Below, one piece after another: positions 33,901 through 42,206 of a stretch of DNA of 64,000 nucleotides. This DNA comes from Caulobacter hibisci (GTDB taxonomy: Bacteria > Pseudomonadota > Alphaproteobacteria > Caulobacterales > Caulobacteraceae), in NCBI RefSeq assembly GCF_016135805.1, contig NZ_JADWOX010000003.1:1-64000 (forward strand). The letters are read 5' to 3'. The number at the start of each line of letters is the position of its first letter. Positions within the stretch are counted from its first letter, which is position 1. A program made the translations under genes and the position numbers. The notes below the pieces were generated by a model. That model ran no database searches. It was not told where the DNA came from and saw only the letters and a program-made list of their open reading frames with translations.

Positions 33901-35483
33901 CACGCCTGCGTCACTCCACCCCTGGAGTCATGCTGATCAGCCCGCCGCCGCACCACGACATCTATTCGATCGAGGACCTGGCCCAGCTCATCTACGACCT
34001 GAAGCAGATCAACCCGATAGCCCGGGTGACGGTGAAGCTGGTCGCGGCCACCGGCATCGGCGCCATCGCCGCCGGCGTTGCGAAAGCGAAGGCGGACGTG
34101 ATCCTGGTCGCCGGCGGCGTCGGCGGCACCGGCGCCTCGCCCCAGACCTCGGTGAAGTACGCCGGCGGTCCGTGGGAGATGGGCCTGTCGGAAGCCAATC
34201 AGGTGCTGACGCTGAACAACCTGCGCCACTCCGTCGTCCTGCGGGCCGACGGCGGCATGCGCACCGGCCGCGACGTCGTCATCGCCGCGATGATGGGCGC
34301 CGAGGAGTTCGGCATCGGCACCGCCTCGCTGGTGGCGATGGGCTGCATCATGGTGCGCCAGTGCCACTCCAACACCTGTCCCGTGGGCGTCTGCACCCAG
34401 GACGAGGCCCTGCGCGCCAAGTTCACCGGCACGCCGGACAAGGTCGTCAACCTCTTCACCTTCGTGGCGGAAGAAGTGCGCGAGATCCTGGCCGGCCTGG
34501 GCTTCAAGAGCCTGCGGGAAATCGTCGGCCGCACCGACCTGCTGGCCCAGGTCAGCCGCGGCGGCGAGCACCTCGACGACCTCGACCTGAACCCCCTGCT
34601 GGTTCGCGCCGATCCGGGGAACAACAAGCCCTATTGCACCGTCGAGGGCGGCCGCAACGCCGTGCCCGACACCCTGGACGCCCAGATCGTCCGCGACGCC
34701 GCCCCCCTGCTGGAGCGCGGCGAAAAGATGCAGCTGACCTATACGGTCCGCAGCACCGCGCGCACCATCGGCACCCGCACCTCGAGCCACATCGTCCGCA
34801 AGTTCGGCATGAAGGGCCTGCCCGCCGGCCACCTGACCGTCCAGCTCAAGGGCTCGGCCGGCCAGAGCCTGGGCGCCTTCGCGGTGCAGGGTCTGCGCAT
34901 CGAGCTGACCGGCGAGGCCAACGACTATGTCGGCAAGGGCCTGTCGGGCGCGACGATCGTCATCAAGCCGCCGCGCGGCCTGGCGGCGCCGGAGACCAAC
35001 ACCCTGATCGGCAACACCGTGCTGTTCGGGGCCACCGCCGGCCGGCTGTTCGCGGCCGGCCAGGCCGGCGAGCGCTTCGCCGTCCGCAACTCGGGCGCCA
35101 CCACCGTGGTCGAGGGCTGCGGCGCCAACGGCTGCGAATACATGACCGGCGGCCAGGTGGTGATCCTGGGTCCGACGGGCGGCAACTTCGGGGCCGGCAT
35201 GACCGGCGGCATGGCCTTCGTGTTCGACCAGCACGACCGCTTCCAGGCCAACATCAACCCCGACAGCATCGTCGTGCAGCGTCTGGCCTCGCCCTATTGG
35301 GAAGGCGTGCTGCGCTCGCTGATCGCCGAGCACGCCCGCGAGACGGACTCGGCCTTCGCCGAGAGCCTGCTGCGCGACTGGGACCGTGTCCGCGACCTCT
35401 TCTGGCAGGTCTGCCCGAAGGAAATGATCAACCGCCTGCCCCAGCCGCTGGCGGCCGAGCAGGCGGTGCACGAGCGGGCCTAA
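30957..35483 (+). CDS. gltB: Glutamate synthase large subunit
   Basis: The 1508-residue subunit is translated with a 28-residue propeptide ending before Cys29 (ERDACGVG), the N-terminal nucleophile of the glutaminase domain. Then come the central domain, the FMN-binding synthase barrel (about 840-1220, with GLSEANQVLTLNNLR and the 3Fe-4S cluster CIMVRQCHSNTCPVGVC), and the C-terminal glycine-rich beta helix (about 1290-1450, GANGCEYMTGGQVVILGPTG). All are at usual length. RBS GAGGAAAGAG. The operon ends at the terminator at 35567-35606. It provides glutamate for the whole cell; with ptsN and rpoN nearby it is a nitrogen-control theme. Confidence 0.97.
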   Translation: MSQIDLYLKNRQALIDGHAYDPTTERDACGVGLVCAIDGKPRREVVELAIKALKALWHRGAVDADGKTGDGAGVLVSVPQDFFIDQVRRTGHALRPGPIGVGQVFLPRTDLGAQEACRTIVEAEALRFGFYIYGWRQVPVNTAVIGEKANATRPEIEQIMLAPPAGLEGEALERALFLCRKRIEKRVHAQNITDFYICSFSARSLIYKGMFLAESIDEFYPDLKDERFAAAVAIFHQRYSTNTFPQWRLAQPFRMLAHNGEINTIKGNINWMKSHEIKMAADAFGEFGDDVKPVIQPGGSDSASLDNTFEVLVRAGRDAPMAKALLVPEASNPNQSDEHKALYSYCNAVMEPWDGPAALCATDGRWVVAGKDRSGLRPLRVAYTDDGLVIMGSEAGMCGVEESRITRKLAISPGRMIAIDLGEGKLYGEDEIVDELAGRHPYTEWLGNMVDLEKEIAPGPEPRKFGREELTRRQAAAGFSLEDLEMILAPMVEDGKEAVGSMGDDTPLAVLSEKYRPLSHYFRQNFSQVTNPPIDPLRETGVMSLKTRFKNLGNILAQDAAQADVYVLESPVLTTGMYIRIHELLGEKNVAVIDCTMPLPAQEARAGDALRANLDRIRAEAEDAVLRGCGAIVLTDEASDAGRVGLPMILATGGVHAHLVAKGLRSYVSLVVRSAECLDTHYFAVLVGVGATAVNAYLAQESFQDRLERGLLGDKSLRDVCINFKTSIEGGLLKIISKMGISVISSYRGGYNFEAVGLSRALAAEFFPGMPSRISGIGLGGIETKSVELHRKAWETAAITLPVGGLYKSRRSGEAHAFEARLMHTLQTACETGDYELYRRWSSGLRTQKPIQLRDLLDWRSDRNPIATDDVESVNEIRKRFVTPGMSLGALSPEAHGALNIAMNRIGAKSVSGEGGEDSARYKPLPNGDNPNSAIKQVASGRFGVTAEYLNQCVELEIKVAQGAKPGEGGQLPGFKVTEMIARLRHSTPGVMLISPPPHHDIYSIEDLAQLIYDLKQINPIARVTVKLVAATGIGAIAAGVAKAKADVILVAGGVGGTGASPQTSVKYAGGPWEMGLSEANQVLTLNNLRHSVVLRADGGMRTGRDVVIAAMMGAEEFGIGTASLVAMGCIMVRQCHSNTCPVGVCTQDEALRAKFTGTPDKVVNLFTFVAEEVREILAGLGFKSLREIVGRTDLLAQVSRGGEHLDDLDLNPLLVRADPGNNKPYCTVEGGRNAVPDTLDAQIVRDAAPLLERGEKMQLTYTVRSTARTIGTRTSSHIVRKFGMKGLPAGHLTVQLKGSAGQSLGAFAVQGLRIELTGEANDYVGKGLSGATIVIKPPRGLAAPETNTLIGNTVLFGATAGRLFAAGQAGERFAVRNSGATTVVEGCGANGCEYMTGGQVVILGPTGGNFGAGMTGGMAFVFDQHDRFQANINPDSIVVQRLASPYWEGVLRSLIAEHARETDSAFAESLLRDWDRVRDLFWQVCPKEMINRLPQPLAAEQAVHERA

Positions 35484-35566
35484 GGCCCGCTCCCCAGCCC
35501 ACGAGATCCGTCGCCTTCTTCCGAGGCGACGGCGGGCGGCGCGCCTCCCAGCCCGCCGCACGACGA

Positions 35567-35606
35567 GGGGAACGCTCCGGCCCGAGCGTTCCCCTTTGTT
35601 GTTTTT
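35567..35606 (+). terminator. Rho-independent terminator of gltDB
   Basis: GGGGAACGCTC-CGGCCC-GAGCGTTCCCC is a perfect 11-bp stem followed by TTTGTTGTTTTT. A smaller hairpin, CCGTCGCC/GGCGACGG (35508-35532), lies just upstream. Confidence 0.93.
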
Positions 35607-35615
35607 GCCAATGCT

Positions 35616-35743
35616 CCCTTCCCCCTTGATGGGGGAAGGGCCGGGGATGGGGGTGACAACAGCGCCGGCCGACGAACGCTGACGCCCGTCATCTTCCTCA
35701 GCAACCACCCCCACCCCTGCCCCTCCCCCATCAAGGGGGAGGG
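35616..35743. repeat. Inverted REP pair
   Basis: CCCTTCCCCC-TTGAT-GGGGGAAGGG (35616-35640) is matched by CCCTCCCCCATCAAGGGGG at the right end. The two units face each other between the convergent gltB and citrate-synthase-family genes. Confidence 0.7.
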
Positions 35744-36879
35744 AAAGCGTCACCCACGTATCGCGCCCTCGGCCGGATCAGCCGGCCCGTCTTCGACTGC
35801 TCCAGGGCGTGGGCCAGCCACCCAGCGGTGCGGCCGACGGCGAACAGGGCGAAGGGGGCGTCGTCGGGCAGGGCGAGGGTCCGCGCCAGCGCGACCAGGG
35901 CAAAATCGATGTTGGGCGCCTGGCCGGTCGCGCTGACCACCGCCTCATAAAGCGCCGCCATGTCGGGCGCGGGAGCGAAGGCCGCCAGCAGCGCCGCCGC
36001 GCGGGGATCGCCGTCAGGATAGAGCGGATGGCCGAAGCCCGGCAGGGGCGCGCCCTGGTCGAGGCGGACGGCGACCGCCCGTTCCGCGCCGTCACGCTTG
36101 GCCTCGCGCGCCAGGGCCTCGACCCGGGCGGCCATGCCGCCGTGCAGCGGCCCCGACAGGGCCGAAAGTCCAGCAAGGGTCGACGCCGCCAGCGACGCGC
36201 CGGTCGAGGCCGCCACCCGGGCGGCGAAGGTCGAGGCGTTCAGTTCGTGGTCGGCCAGCAGCACCAGCGCGCGCCGCACCAGATCGCCGCCGGCCGCGTC
36301 GAGCCCCCAGGCGGCGGCCAGTCGCTGGTGGATCAGGCCGTCGCCGCGCTCACCGGCCACGGCGTCGGCGACGAGGTCGAGCAGGCCCGCCGCCTCCTGG
36401 GCCAGCATCAGCGGCGCGCGGCCCCGGGCCGGACGGTCCTCGCCGGCCCGGGCGGCCAGATCGGCGAACAGGCGGGCGCGGAGGGTGGGGGCCTGGCTTG
36501 GCGCATGGGTCGAGACGGCGGCCTCGGCCGCGTCGTCGCGCAACAGCCGGCCGACGGCCTCGAAGCTTTCGGTTTTGGCCAGTTCGGCGGCGTCGCGGCC
36601 GCGATACCACAGGCGCCCCGCCCGTACGGTGGTGATGGCCGAGGCCAGCACCGGCTCGCCCCAGGCGATGGCTTCGGCGGCGACGTCGGCGGCCTTCCGG
36701 CCTCGGGCCTTCCGCTTGGCCAGGGCCGCGACGTCGGAGGCGCGATAGAGGCTGCGGCGCGGGTCGCTCGGATGGGCGTGGGCCTCGATCCGTCCCCGGC
36801 TGACATAGGCGTAGAGCGTCTGGGCCCGCACGCCGAGCCGCGCCATCGCCTGGTCTGCATCGAGCCAATCGTCCGCCAT
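35731..36879 (-). CDS. Citrate synthase-family protein with N-terminal DNA-binding domain
   Basis: The 382-residue protein begins with a MerR/excisionase-like helix-turn-helix (residues about 3-55: WLDADQAMARLGVRAQTLYAYVSRGRI, SLYRASDVAALAKRK). A citrate synthase domain follows at about 65-380. Counterparts of the three catalytic residues of citrate synthase are kept: His in SGPLHGGMAARV, His in GFGHPLYPDGDPRA and Asp in APNIDFAL. So it may be active, or it may be a metabolite-sensing regulator built on the enzyme fold. It is divergently transcribed, 76 bp from a second citrate synthase gene whose spacer has inverted TTGATC repeats. The final codons run into the REP unit. Confidence 0.8.
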   Translation of the reverse strand: MADDWLDADQAMARLGVRAQTLYAYVSRGRIEAHAHPSDPRRSLYRASDVAALAKRKARGRKAADVAAEAIAWGEPVLASAITTVRAGRLWYRGRDAAELAKTESFEAVGRLLRDDAAEAAVSTHAPSQAPTLRARLFADLAARAGEDRPARGRAPLMLAQEAAGLLDLVADAVAGERGDGLIHQRLAAAWGLDAAGGDLVRRALVLLADHELNASTFAARVAASTGASLAASTLAGLSALSGPLHGGMAARVEALAREAKRDGAERAVAVRLDQGAPLPGFGHPLYPDGDPRAAALLAAFAPAPDMAALYEAVVSATGQAPNIDFALVALARTLALPDDAPFALFAVGRTAGWLAHALEQSKTGRLIRPRARYVGDAFPPP

Positions 36880-36884
36880 ATATA

Positions 36885-36916
36885 TTGATTACATTGATCA
36901 AGATTGACGATCAAGC
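36885..36916. promoter_or_regulatory. Repeated TTGATC/GATCAA sites between the divergent citrate-synthase genes
   Basis: TTGATT (36885), TTGATCAA (36894-36901) and GATCAA, with TTGATC...GATCAA spaced by 9 nt, lie in a 76-bp divergent promoter region. A likely target is the helix-turn-helix domain encoded next door. Confidence 0.45.
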
Positions 36917-36955
36917 GACCTGGATGATCATCAGCGGCGAAAGGAGACCTCAGTC

Positions 36956-38050
36956 ATGGTCCAAGTTTCCGCTGGCCTCGAAGGCGTCATCGCCGCCGCC
37001 ACCGTGCTTTCCGACGTCGACGGCCAGGCCGGCCGCCTGACCCTGCGCGGCTGGGCCGTCGAGGACCTAGCCGGCCGCGCCCGATTCGAGGACGCCGCCC
37101 ACCTGCTGTTCGACGGCTTCTTCGACGACCTGCCGACCGATCTGGCCCCGGCCCTGGGCGCGGCGCGCGTGCGGGCCTTCGCTGAGGTCGTCGCCCTCGA
37201 TACGGCCCTGGCCGCCCGCGATCCCTACGACGCCATGCGCGCCCTGCTGGCCCGCCTGCCCGACGGCGAGACCCTGCACGACGCCCTGGTGCTGGCCGCC
37301 GCCCCGGCCGTGTTCACCGCCGCGACCTTGCGCTGCCGGGACGGGCAGGCGCCGGTCGCGCCCGATCCCGCCCTGCCCCACGCGGCGGACTTCCTGCGGA
37401 TGATCCGAGGCGCGGCGCCGACCGAAGGCGAGGCCCGGGCGCTCGACGCCTATCTGGTCACGGTCTGCGACCACGGCCTCAACGCCTCGACCTTCGCCGC
37501 CCGGGTGGCGGCCTCGACCCGCGCGGGCCTGGGCTCGGCGGTGCTGGCCGGGCTCTCGACCCTGAAAGGCCCGCTGCACGGCGGCGCGCCGGGGCCGGTG
37601 ATCGACATGCTCGACACCATCGGAACGGCCGACAACGCCGTCCCCTGGCTGGAAGCGGCGCTGGACGCCGGCGAGCGGTTGATGGGCTTTGGCCATCGGA
37701 TCTACCGCGTCCGCGACCCGCGCGCCGACGCCCTGAAGGCGGCGCTGGCCCGCCTGTCGCGCACCGCCGGCGCCCTGCCCGGCCGCCTGGCTCTGGCCGA
37801 GGCGGTGGAACGGGCGGCGCTCGACATCCTGCGCCGGCGCAAGCCCGACCGGCCGCTGGAGACCAATGTCGAGTTCTATACCGCGCTGCTGCTCGAGGCG
37901 CTGGGCTTCCCGCCGCAGGCCTTCACCTGCGTGTTCGCCGCCGGTCGCACCGTGGGCTGGATCGCCCACGCCCGCGAGCAGCAGGCCGGCGGCAAGTTGA
38001 TCCGCCCCCAATCTGTCTATGTCGGACCCCGCCCCAGGGCGGCGGCCTGA
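36956..38050 (+). CDS. Citrate/2-methylcitrate synthase-family protein
   Basis: The 364-residue product is a short citrate synthase fold without an extra domain. Motifs: CDHGLNASTFAARVAAST, KGPLHGGAPGPV (catalytic-region His), MGFGHRIYRVRDPRADAL (second His) and ETNVEFYTALLLEALGFPP, where Glu stands at the position of the usual catalytic Asp. FAAGRTVGWIAHAREQQAGGKLIRPQSVYVGP closes the family pattern. RBS AAAGGAG. A main citrate synthase would normally be longer, so a side role (methylcitrate or another 2-oxoacid) is possible. It pairs divergently with the DNA-binding fusion. Confidence 0.82.
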   Translation: MVQVSAGLEGVIAAATVLSDVDGQAGRLTLRGWAVEDLAGRARFEDAAHLLFDGFFDDLPTDLAPALGAARVRAFAEVVALDTALAARDPYDAMRALLARLPDGETLHDALVLAAAPAVFTAATLRCRDGQAPVAPDPALPHAADFLRMIRGAAPTEGEARALDAYLVTVCDHGLNASTFAARVAASTRAGLGSAVLAGLSTLKGPLHGGAPGPVIDMLDTIGTADNAVPWLEAALDAGERLMGFGHRIYRVRDPRADALKAALARLSRTAGALPGRLALAEAVERAALDILRRRKPDRPLETNVEFYTALLLEALGFPPQAFTCVFAAGRTVGWIAHAREQQAGGKLIRPQSVYVGPRPRAAA

Positions 38051-38219
38051 CTGCACAGCCAAGGTGCGCATGATTGTTGCGAAAGACACACAGCACCGCG
38101 AAACGACATATCGCCGTTCAGCGAACTTGACACATTTTTGACCGCCGATTCACCTTCTGCGCGAGCGAACCCACGACTCAACCTTGACCGTGGGGATATC
38201 GCAGCTGGAAGGGCACGGC

Positions 38220-41078
38220 ATGAACCGCATCGGCCAAGGACTTCTCTCGCTATTTCTGACGACCGTCGCGGCCGCCCCGATGGCGGCCGCGGCCCAGACG
38301 CCCGAGGACAACAGCGTTGAGGCCGTGGTCGTCACCGGCTCGCGCATCCGGGTCAGCCCGCTCGACAAGAGCCAGGCGGTCTTCCAGATCGGCCAGGACG
38401 ACATCGCCAAGACCGGCCTGACCTCGATCGTCGACGTGCTGCAGCGCGTGCCCTCGGCCGGCGGCGGTCTCAATTCAAAGTTCAACAACTCCGGCAACTT
38501 CGGCAATCCGCCCGACGGCGGCGGGGTGGGGGCCGGCTCGGCCGAGCTCGACCTGCGCTATCTGGGCTCGCGGCGGACGCTGGTGCTGGTCGACGGCCAG
38601 CGCTGGGTCGGCGGGGCCGCGGCCTCGGGCGTGCCGGGGGTCGTGGACCTCAACACCATCCCCAGCGCCATGATCCGCAATGTCGAGATCCTGCAGGAAG
38701 GCGCCTCGCCGATCTACGGCTCGGACGCCATCGCCGGGGTGGTCAACATCATCACCCGCGACCGGCAGCAGGGGCTGGAGCTGTCGGCCCAGGTCGGCGG
38801 CTATGGCGAGGGCGACGGCTTCGCCCAGGACTACAACATCTCGTGGGGGGCCACCGAGGACAAGACCAGCATCGTGGTCGGCGGCGGCTACTTCAAGCAG
38901 AAGAGCGTCCTGTCGGCCGACCGCGACATCTCGCTGTTCCCCAGCCCCTTCTCGACCTCGTGCCTCGACGGCGGCTGTTCGTCCGGCACCCCGCTGGGCC
39001 GGTTCATCGTCAGCGATCCCAATACCGGCCGCGACCTCGACGTGACGCTGAAGGCCGCCCTCGCCGCCGGCGTGCGGCCGACCTACAACCCGCTGGACCC
39101 GACCGGCGCGTCGAGCAGCTTCAAGAACTTCACCACCGCCGACCGCTTCAACTTCCAGCCCTACAACTACATCGTCACCCCGTCCGAGCGGGTCAGCCTG
39201 TTCGGAACCGTGACCCACGACTTCACCGACAGCATCAAGCTGAAGGTCCGCGGCAGCTACGTGCAGCGCAAGTCGGCCAACCAGGCCGCGCCCCTGCCGC
39301 TGTTCGTCGGCCCCGACGCCGGCAACGGCAACCTGCTGGACACGGTCTCGGTCGACGCCACCAATCCCTACAACCCGTTCGGCTTCACCTTGACCACCGG
39401 CACCTACGCCTTCGTCGGCCGCCGGCTGATCGAGGCCGGGCCGCGCCACTACGCCCAGACGGTCGACACCTGGAACGTCAACGCCAGCCTGTCGGGCGAT
39501 CTGAAGCTGGCCGACAAGACCTGGTACTGGGACGTCAACGCGACGGCCTCGCGCAACCACGCCGAACAGAGCTTCACCGGCAACGTCAACGCCGCCCGCG
39601 TGCAGCAGGCGCTGGGCCCGTTGTCGGGCTGCACCGGCTCGTGCGTGCCGCTGAACATCTTCGGCGGGGTCGGCTCGATCACCCCGGCGATGCTGGGCTT
39701 CATCGGCTTCACCCAGCAGGACGTCTCGCAGCAGGAACTGCACGACTTCACCGCCAACCTGACCGGCGACCTGTTCGCCCTGCCGGCCGGGCCGCTGGCC
39801 TTCGCCGCCGGCTACGAGCACCGCCAGACCAAGGGCTATTTCCAGCCCGACGCCGTGGTCGCCGCCGGCCTGTCGGCCGACATCCCTGCCCAACCCGCCA
39901 AGGGCGAGATCAAGGTCGACGAGGCCTATCTCGAACTGCGCGCCCCGCTGCTGGCCGACCTGCCGCTGGTCCACCGGCTGGAGGTCTCGGCCGCCGGCCG
40001 CTGGTTCGACTATTCCACCTCGGGCCGGGACTCGATCTACAAGGCCGGCGTCAACTGGCGGCCCGCCGAGGACCTGCTGGTCCGCGCCTCGTGGGGCCAG
40101 GGCTTCCGGGCCCCTTCGATCGGCGAGTTGTTCGGCGCCGCCTCGCGCTTCGACCAGGAGATCGTCGACCCCTGCTCGGACATGCTGGGCCTGTCGGGCG
40201 GGACCCCCGCCAGCGCCACCGTCCGCGCCAACTGTATCGCCGCCGGCGTGCCGGCCAGCGGCAGCTACGTGCAGCTCAATCCGCAGCTGTCGGTGATCAC
40301 CAGCGGCAATGACACGCTCAAGCCCGAGACCAGCGAAAGCACCAATTTCAGCATCGTCTGGGAGCCCAAGGCGCTGAAGGACGCCAGCTGGGCCAGCAAC
40401 GGCTCGATCGAGCTGGCCTATTCCGACATCGAGCTCGACTCGGCGATCCAGGCGCTTTCCGGCGAAAGCCTGCTGGCCCGCTGCGCCGAGCTGGCCGACA
40501 GCCTGGCCTGCTCGACCATCACCCGCACCGCGTCGGGCCAGGTGGCGGCCATCACCAACCCGCTGATCAACATCGGCGGCATCCAGACCCGGGCCATCGA
40601 CCTGAACCTGCTGTGGTCCTCGCCGACCTACGACTTCGGGCGCCTGTCGCTGCGCTCCTATTCGACCTTCCTGCTCGAATATACCGAGATCGTACCCACC
40701 GCGACGGGCTTCACCGAGATCCCGCGCGAAGGCACCGAGCGCGGCAGCCCCGACCAGGCCTATCCCAAGACCAAGACCTCGCTCACCGTCGACTGGGACT
40801 GGAAGGCCTGGGGCGCCAGCGCCTCGGCCCGCTACCTGTCGTCGGTCAAGGAGACCGCCGCGGCCGACAACAAGCTGGCCTCGCGGACCTATATCGACGC
40901 CCAGCTGCGCTGGAAGCCCGACTTCCTGGGCGACACCACCGCCCTGGCCTTCGGGGTCAATAACCTGTTCGACAAGGACCCGCCGGGCTGCATCAGCTGC
41001 GGCCTCAACAACTACGACCCCAACGCCTATGACGCGCCGGGGCGCTACTTCTACTTCCGCCTGAGCTACAAGCAGTAG
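38220..41078 (+). CDS. TonB-dependent receptor
   Basis: The 952-residue receptor has a signal peptide ([26 protein letters not shown]) and a TonB box ([10 protein letters not shown]). The plug domain contains [38 protein letters not shown] and [21 protein letters not shown]. The large barrel ends with [10 protein letters not shown]. Two Cys pairs in barrel loops ([17 protein letters not shown]) could form disulfides. Length and loops are those of the Caulobacterales/sphingomonad receptors with N-terminal TonB box, which import diverse nutrients. The ligand is unknown. ATG 38220 preceded by GGAAGGG. A TTGACA at 38127 is a candidate -35. Confidence 0.88.
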   Translation: MNRIGQGLLSLFLTTVAAAPMAAAAQTPEDNSVEAVVVTGSRIRVSPLDKSQAVFQIGQDDIAKTGLTSIVDVLQRVPSAGGGLNSKFNNSGNFGNPPDGGGVGAGSAELDLRYLGSRRTLVLVDGQRWVGGAAASGVPGVVDLNTIPSAMIRNVEILQEGASPIYGSDAIAGVVNIITRDRQQGLELSAQVGGYGEGDGFAQDYNISWGATEDKTSIVVGGGYFKQKSVLSADRDISLFPSPFSTSCLDGGCSSGTPLGRFIVSDPNTGRDLDVTLKAALAAGVRPTYNPLDPTGASSSFKNFTTADRFNFQPYNYIVTPSERVSLFGTVTHDFTDSIKLKVRGSYVQRKSANQAAPLPLFVGPDAGNGNLLDTVSVDATNPYNPFGFTLTTGTYAFVGRRLIEAGPRHYAQTVDTWNVNASLSGDLKLADKTWYWDVNATASRNHAEQSFTGNVNAARVQQALGPLSGCTGSCVPLNIFGGVGSITPAMLGFIGFTQQDVSQQELHDFTANLTGDLFALPAGPLAFAAGYEHRQTKGYFQPDAVVAAGLSADIPAQPAKGEIKVDEAYLELRAPLLADLPLVHRLEVSAAGRWFDYSTSGRDSIYKAGVNWRPAEDLLVRASWGQGFRAPSIGELFGAASRFDQEIVDPCSDMLGLSGGTPASATVRANCIAAGVPASGSYVQLNPQLSVITSGNDTLKPETSESTNFSIVWEPKALKDASWASNGSIELAYSDIELDSAIQALSGESLLARCAELADSLACSTITRTASGQVAAITNPLINIGGIQTRAIDLNLLWSSPTYDFGRLSLRSYSTFLLEYTEIVPTATGFTEIPREGTERGSPDQAYPKTKTSLTVDWDWKAWGASASARYLSSVKETAAADNKLASRTYIDAQLRWKPDFLGDTTALAFGVNNLFDKDPPGCISCGLNNYDPNAYDAPGRYFYFRLSYKQ

Positions 41079-41115
41079 GGCTTCACGCGGGCGCGGTCGT
41101 GTTGCAGCTTGGGGC

Positions 41116-42003
41116 ATGACCGCGCCCGCCGCCTCTCCCGCCGATCTCGCCGCCCTGACCCGTCGGGTGACCGCCCTGTCGGTGGGGACGGCGGCGATCC
41201 TGATCGTCATCAAGGGCGGCGCGTGGGCCGCCAGCGGCTCGCTGGCCATGCTGGCCTCGCTGGCGGACTCGGGCCTCGACCTGGTGGCCTCGCTGATCAC
41301 CTTCTTCGCCGTGCGCTACGCCGCCGTCCCGCCGGACGCCGAGCACCGCTTCGGCCACGGCAAGGCCGAGGCCTTTTCCAGCCTGATCCAGGGCGGTCTG
41401 GTCTTCGCCTCGGCGGCCCTGATCGGGCGCGAGGCGATCGGCGGGCTGCTGCATCCCAAGCCGGTCGAGCACGGGCTTTGGGGAGTCGGCGTCATGGTCG
41501 TCTCGATCGGCCTGACCCTGGCCCTGATCCGCGCCCAGGCCGCGGTGATGGCCAAGACCCGCTCGGTGGCCGTGGCCGGCGACCACGCCCACTACGCCGC
41601 GGACCTGGCCTCCAACGCCGTGACGCTGATCGGCCTGGCCGCCGTTTCCCTGCTGGGCTGGACCTGGGTGGACGCCGTCGCCGGCCTGATCGTCGCCGCC
41701 TGGCTGCTGTGGGGCGCGGTCGGCGTGTTCCGCCAGTCGGCCGACCAGCTGATGGACCACGAACTGCCCGTAGAGGAGCGCGAGCAGATCCTCGCCCTGC
41801 TGACCGACGATCCGCACATCGGCGGCGTGCACCAGCTGCGCACCCGCGCCGCCGGCCCGCACATCCACGTCCAGGGCCACATGGACCTCGCCGCCGGCCA
41901 GAGCCTGGCCGAAGCCCACGCGGTGATGACCGCCGCCGAGGAGCGGGTGAAAGCCGCGTTCCCCAGCGCCGACGTGCTGCTGCATCCCGATCCGCGCCAC
42001 TAG
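41116..42003 (+). CDS. Cation diffusion facilitator (FieF-like metal exporter)
   Basis: The 295-residue inner-membrane exporter has six predicted helices. The transport site Asp residues are in LASLADSGLDLVAS (helix 2), and His/Asp in GDHAHYAADLASNAVT (helix 5). A cytoplasmic C-terminal domain with HQLRTRAAGPHIHVQGHMDL, whose His residues bind metal, follows. FieF-type members move Fe2+/Zn2+ out by proton exchange. The single gene lies after the TonB receptor with 37 bp between them. Confidence 0.9.
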   Translation: MTAPAASPADLAALTRRVTALSVGTAAILIVIKGGAWAASGSLAMLASLADSGLDLVASLITFFAVRYAAVPPDAEHRFGHGKAEAFSSLIQGGLVFASAALIGREAIGGLLHPKPVEHGLWGVGVMVVSIGLTLALIRAQAAVMAKTRSVAVAGDHAHYAADLASNAVTLIGLAAVSLLGWTWVDAVAGLIVAAWLLWGAVGVFRQSADQLMDHELPVEEREQILALLTDDPHIGGVHQLRTRAAGPHIHVQGHMDLAAGQSLAEAHAVMTAAEERVKAAFPSADVLLHPDPRH

Positions 42004-42134
42004 ATCCTCCCCCTGTGGGGGGTGTCGGCGAAGCCGACGGAGGGGGAAGTCGCTGCGAAGACGACCAACGCTCCGAAAGCTGAAAACGTCCCCGCTCCGG
42101 CCCTTCGGGCCACCTCCCCCAGAGGGGGAGGATC
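42003..42134. repeat. Palindromic repeat upstream of hldE
   Basis: GATCCTCCCCC (42003-42013) and GGGGGAGGATC (42124-42134) are perfect complements. Inside are GTCGGC-GAA-GCCGAC and a GAAAGCTGAAAACG segment shared with the copies at 101 and 43664. Confidence 0.75.
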
Positions 42135-42206
42135 TTGGCGCCCTCTTGCCCTCCCGCCGCGATGCGCCCAATTAGCGGCCTTCTCCCTACCGACGAGCCC
42201 GCTTCC

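Noticed and set aside
32262..35753. 1163-codon open frame antisense to gltB
   Set aside because: It is a shadow of gltB in GC-rich DNA: no family motifs, biased composition, and the sense strand has complete glutamate synthase motifs.
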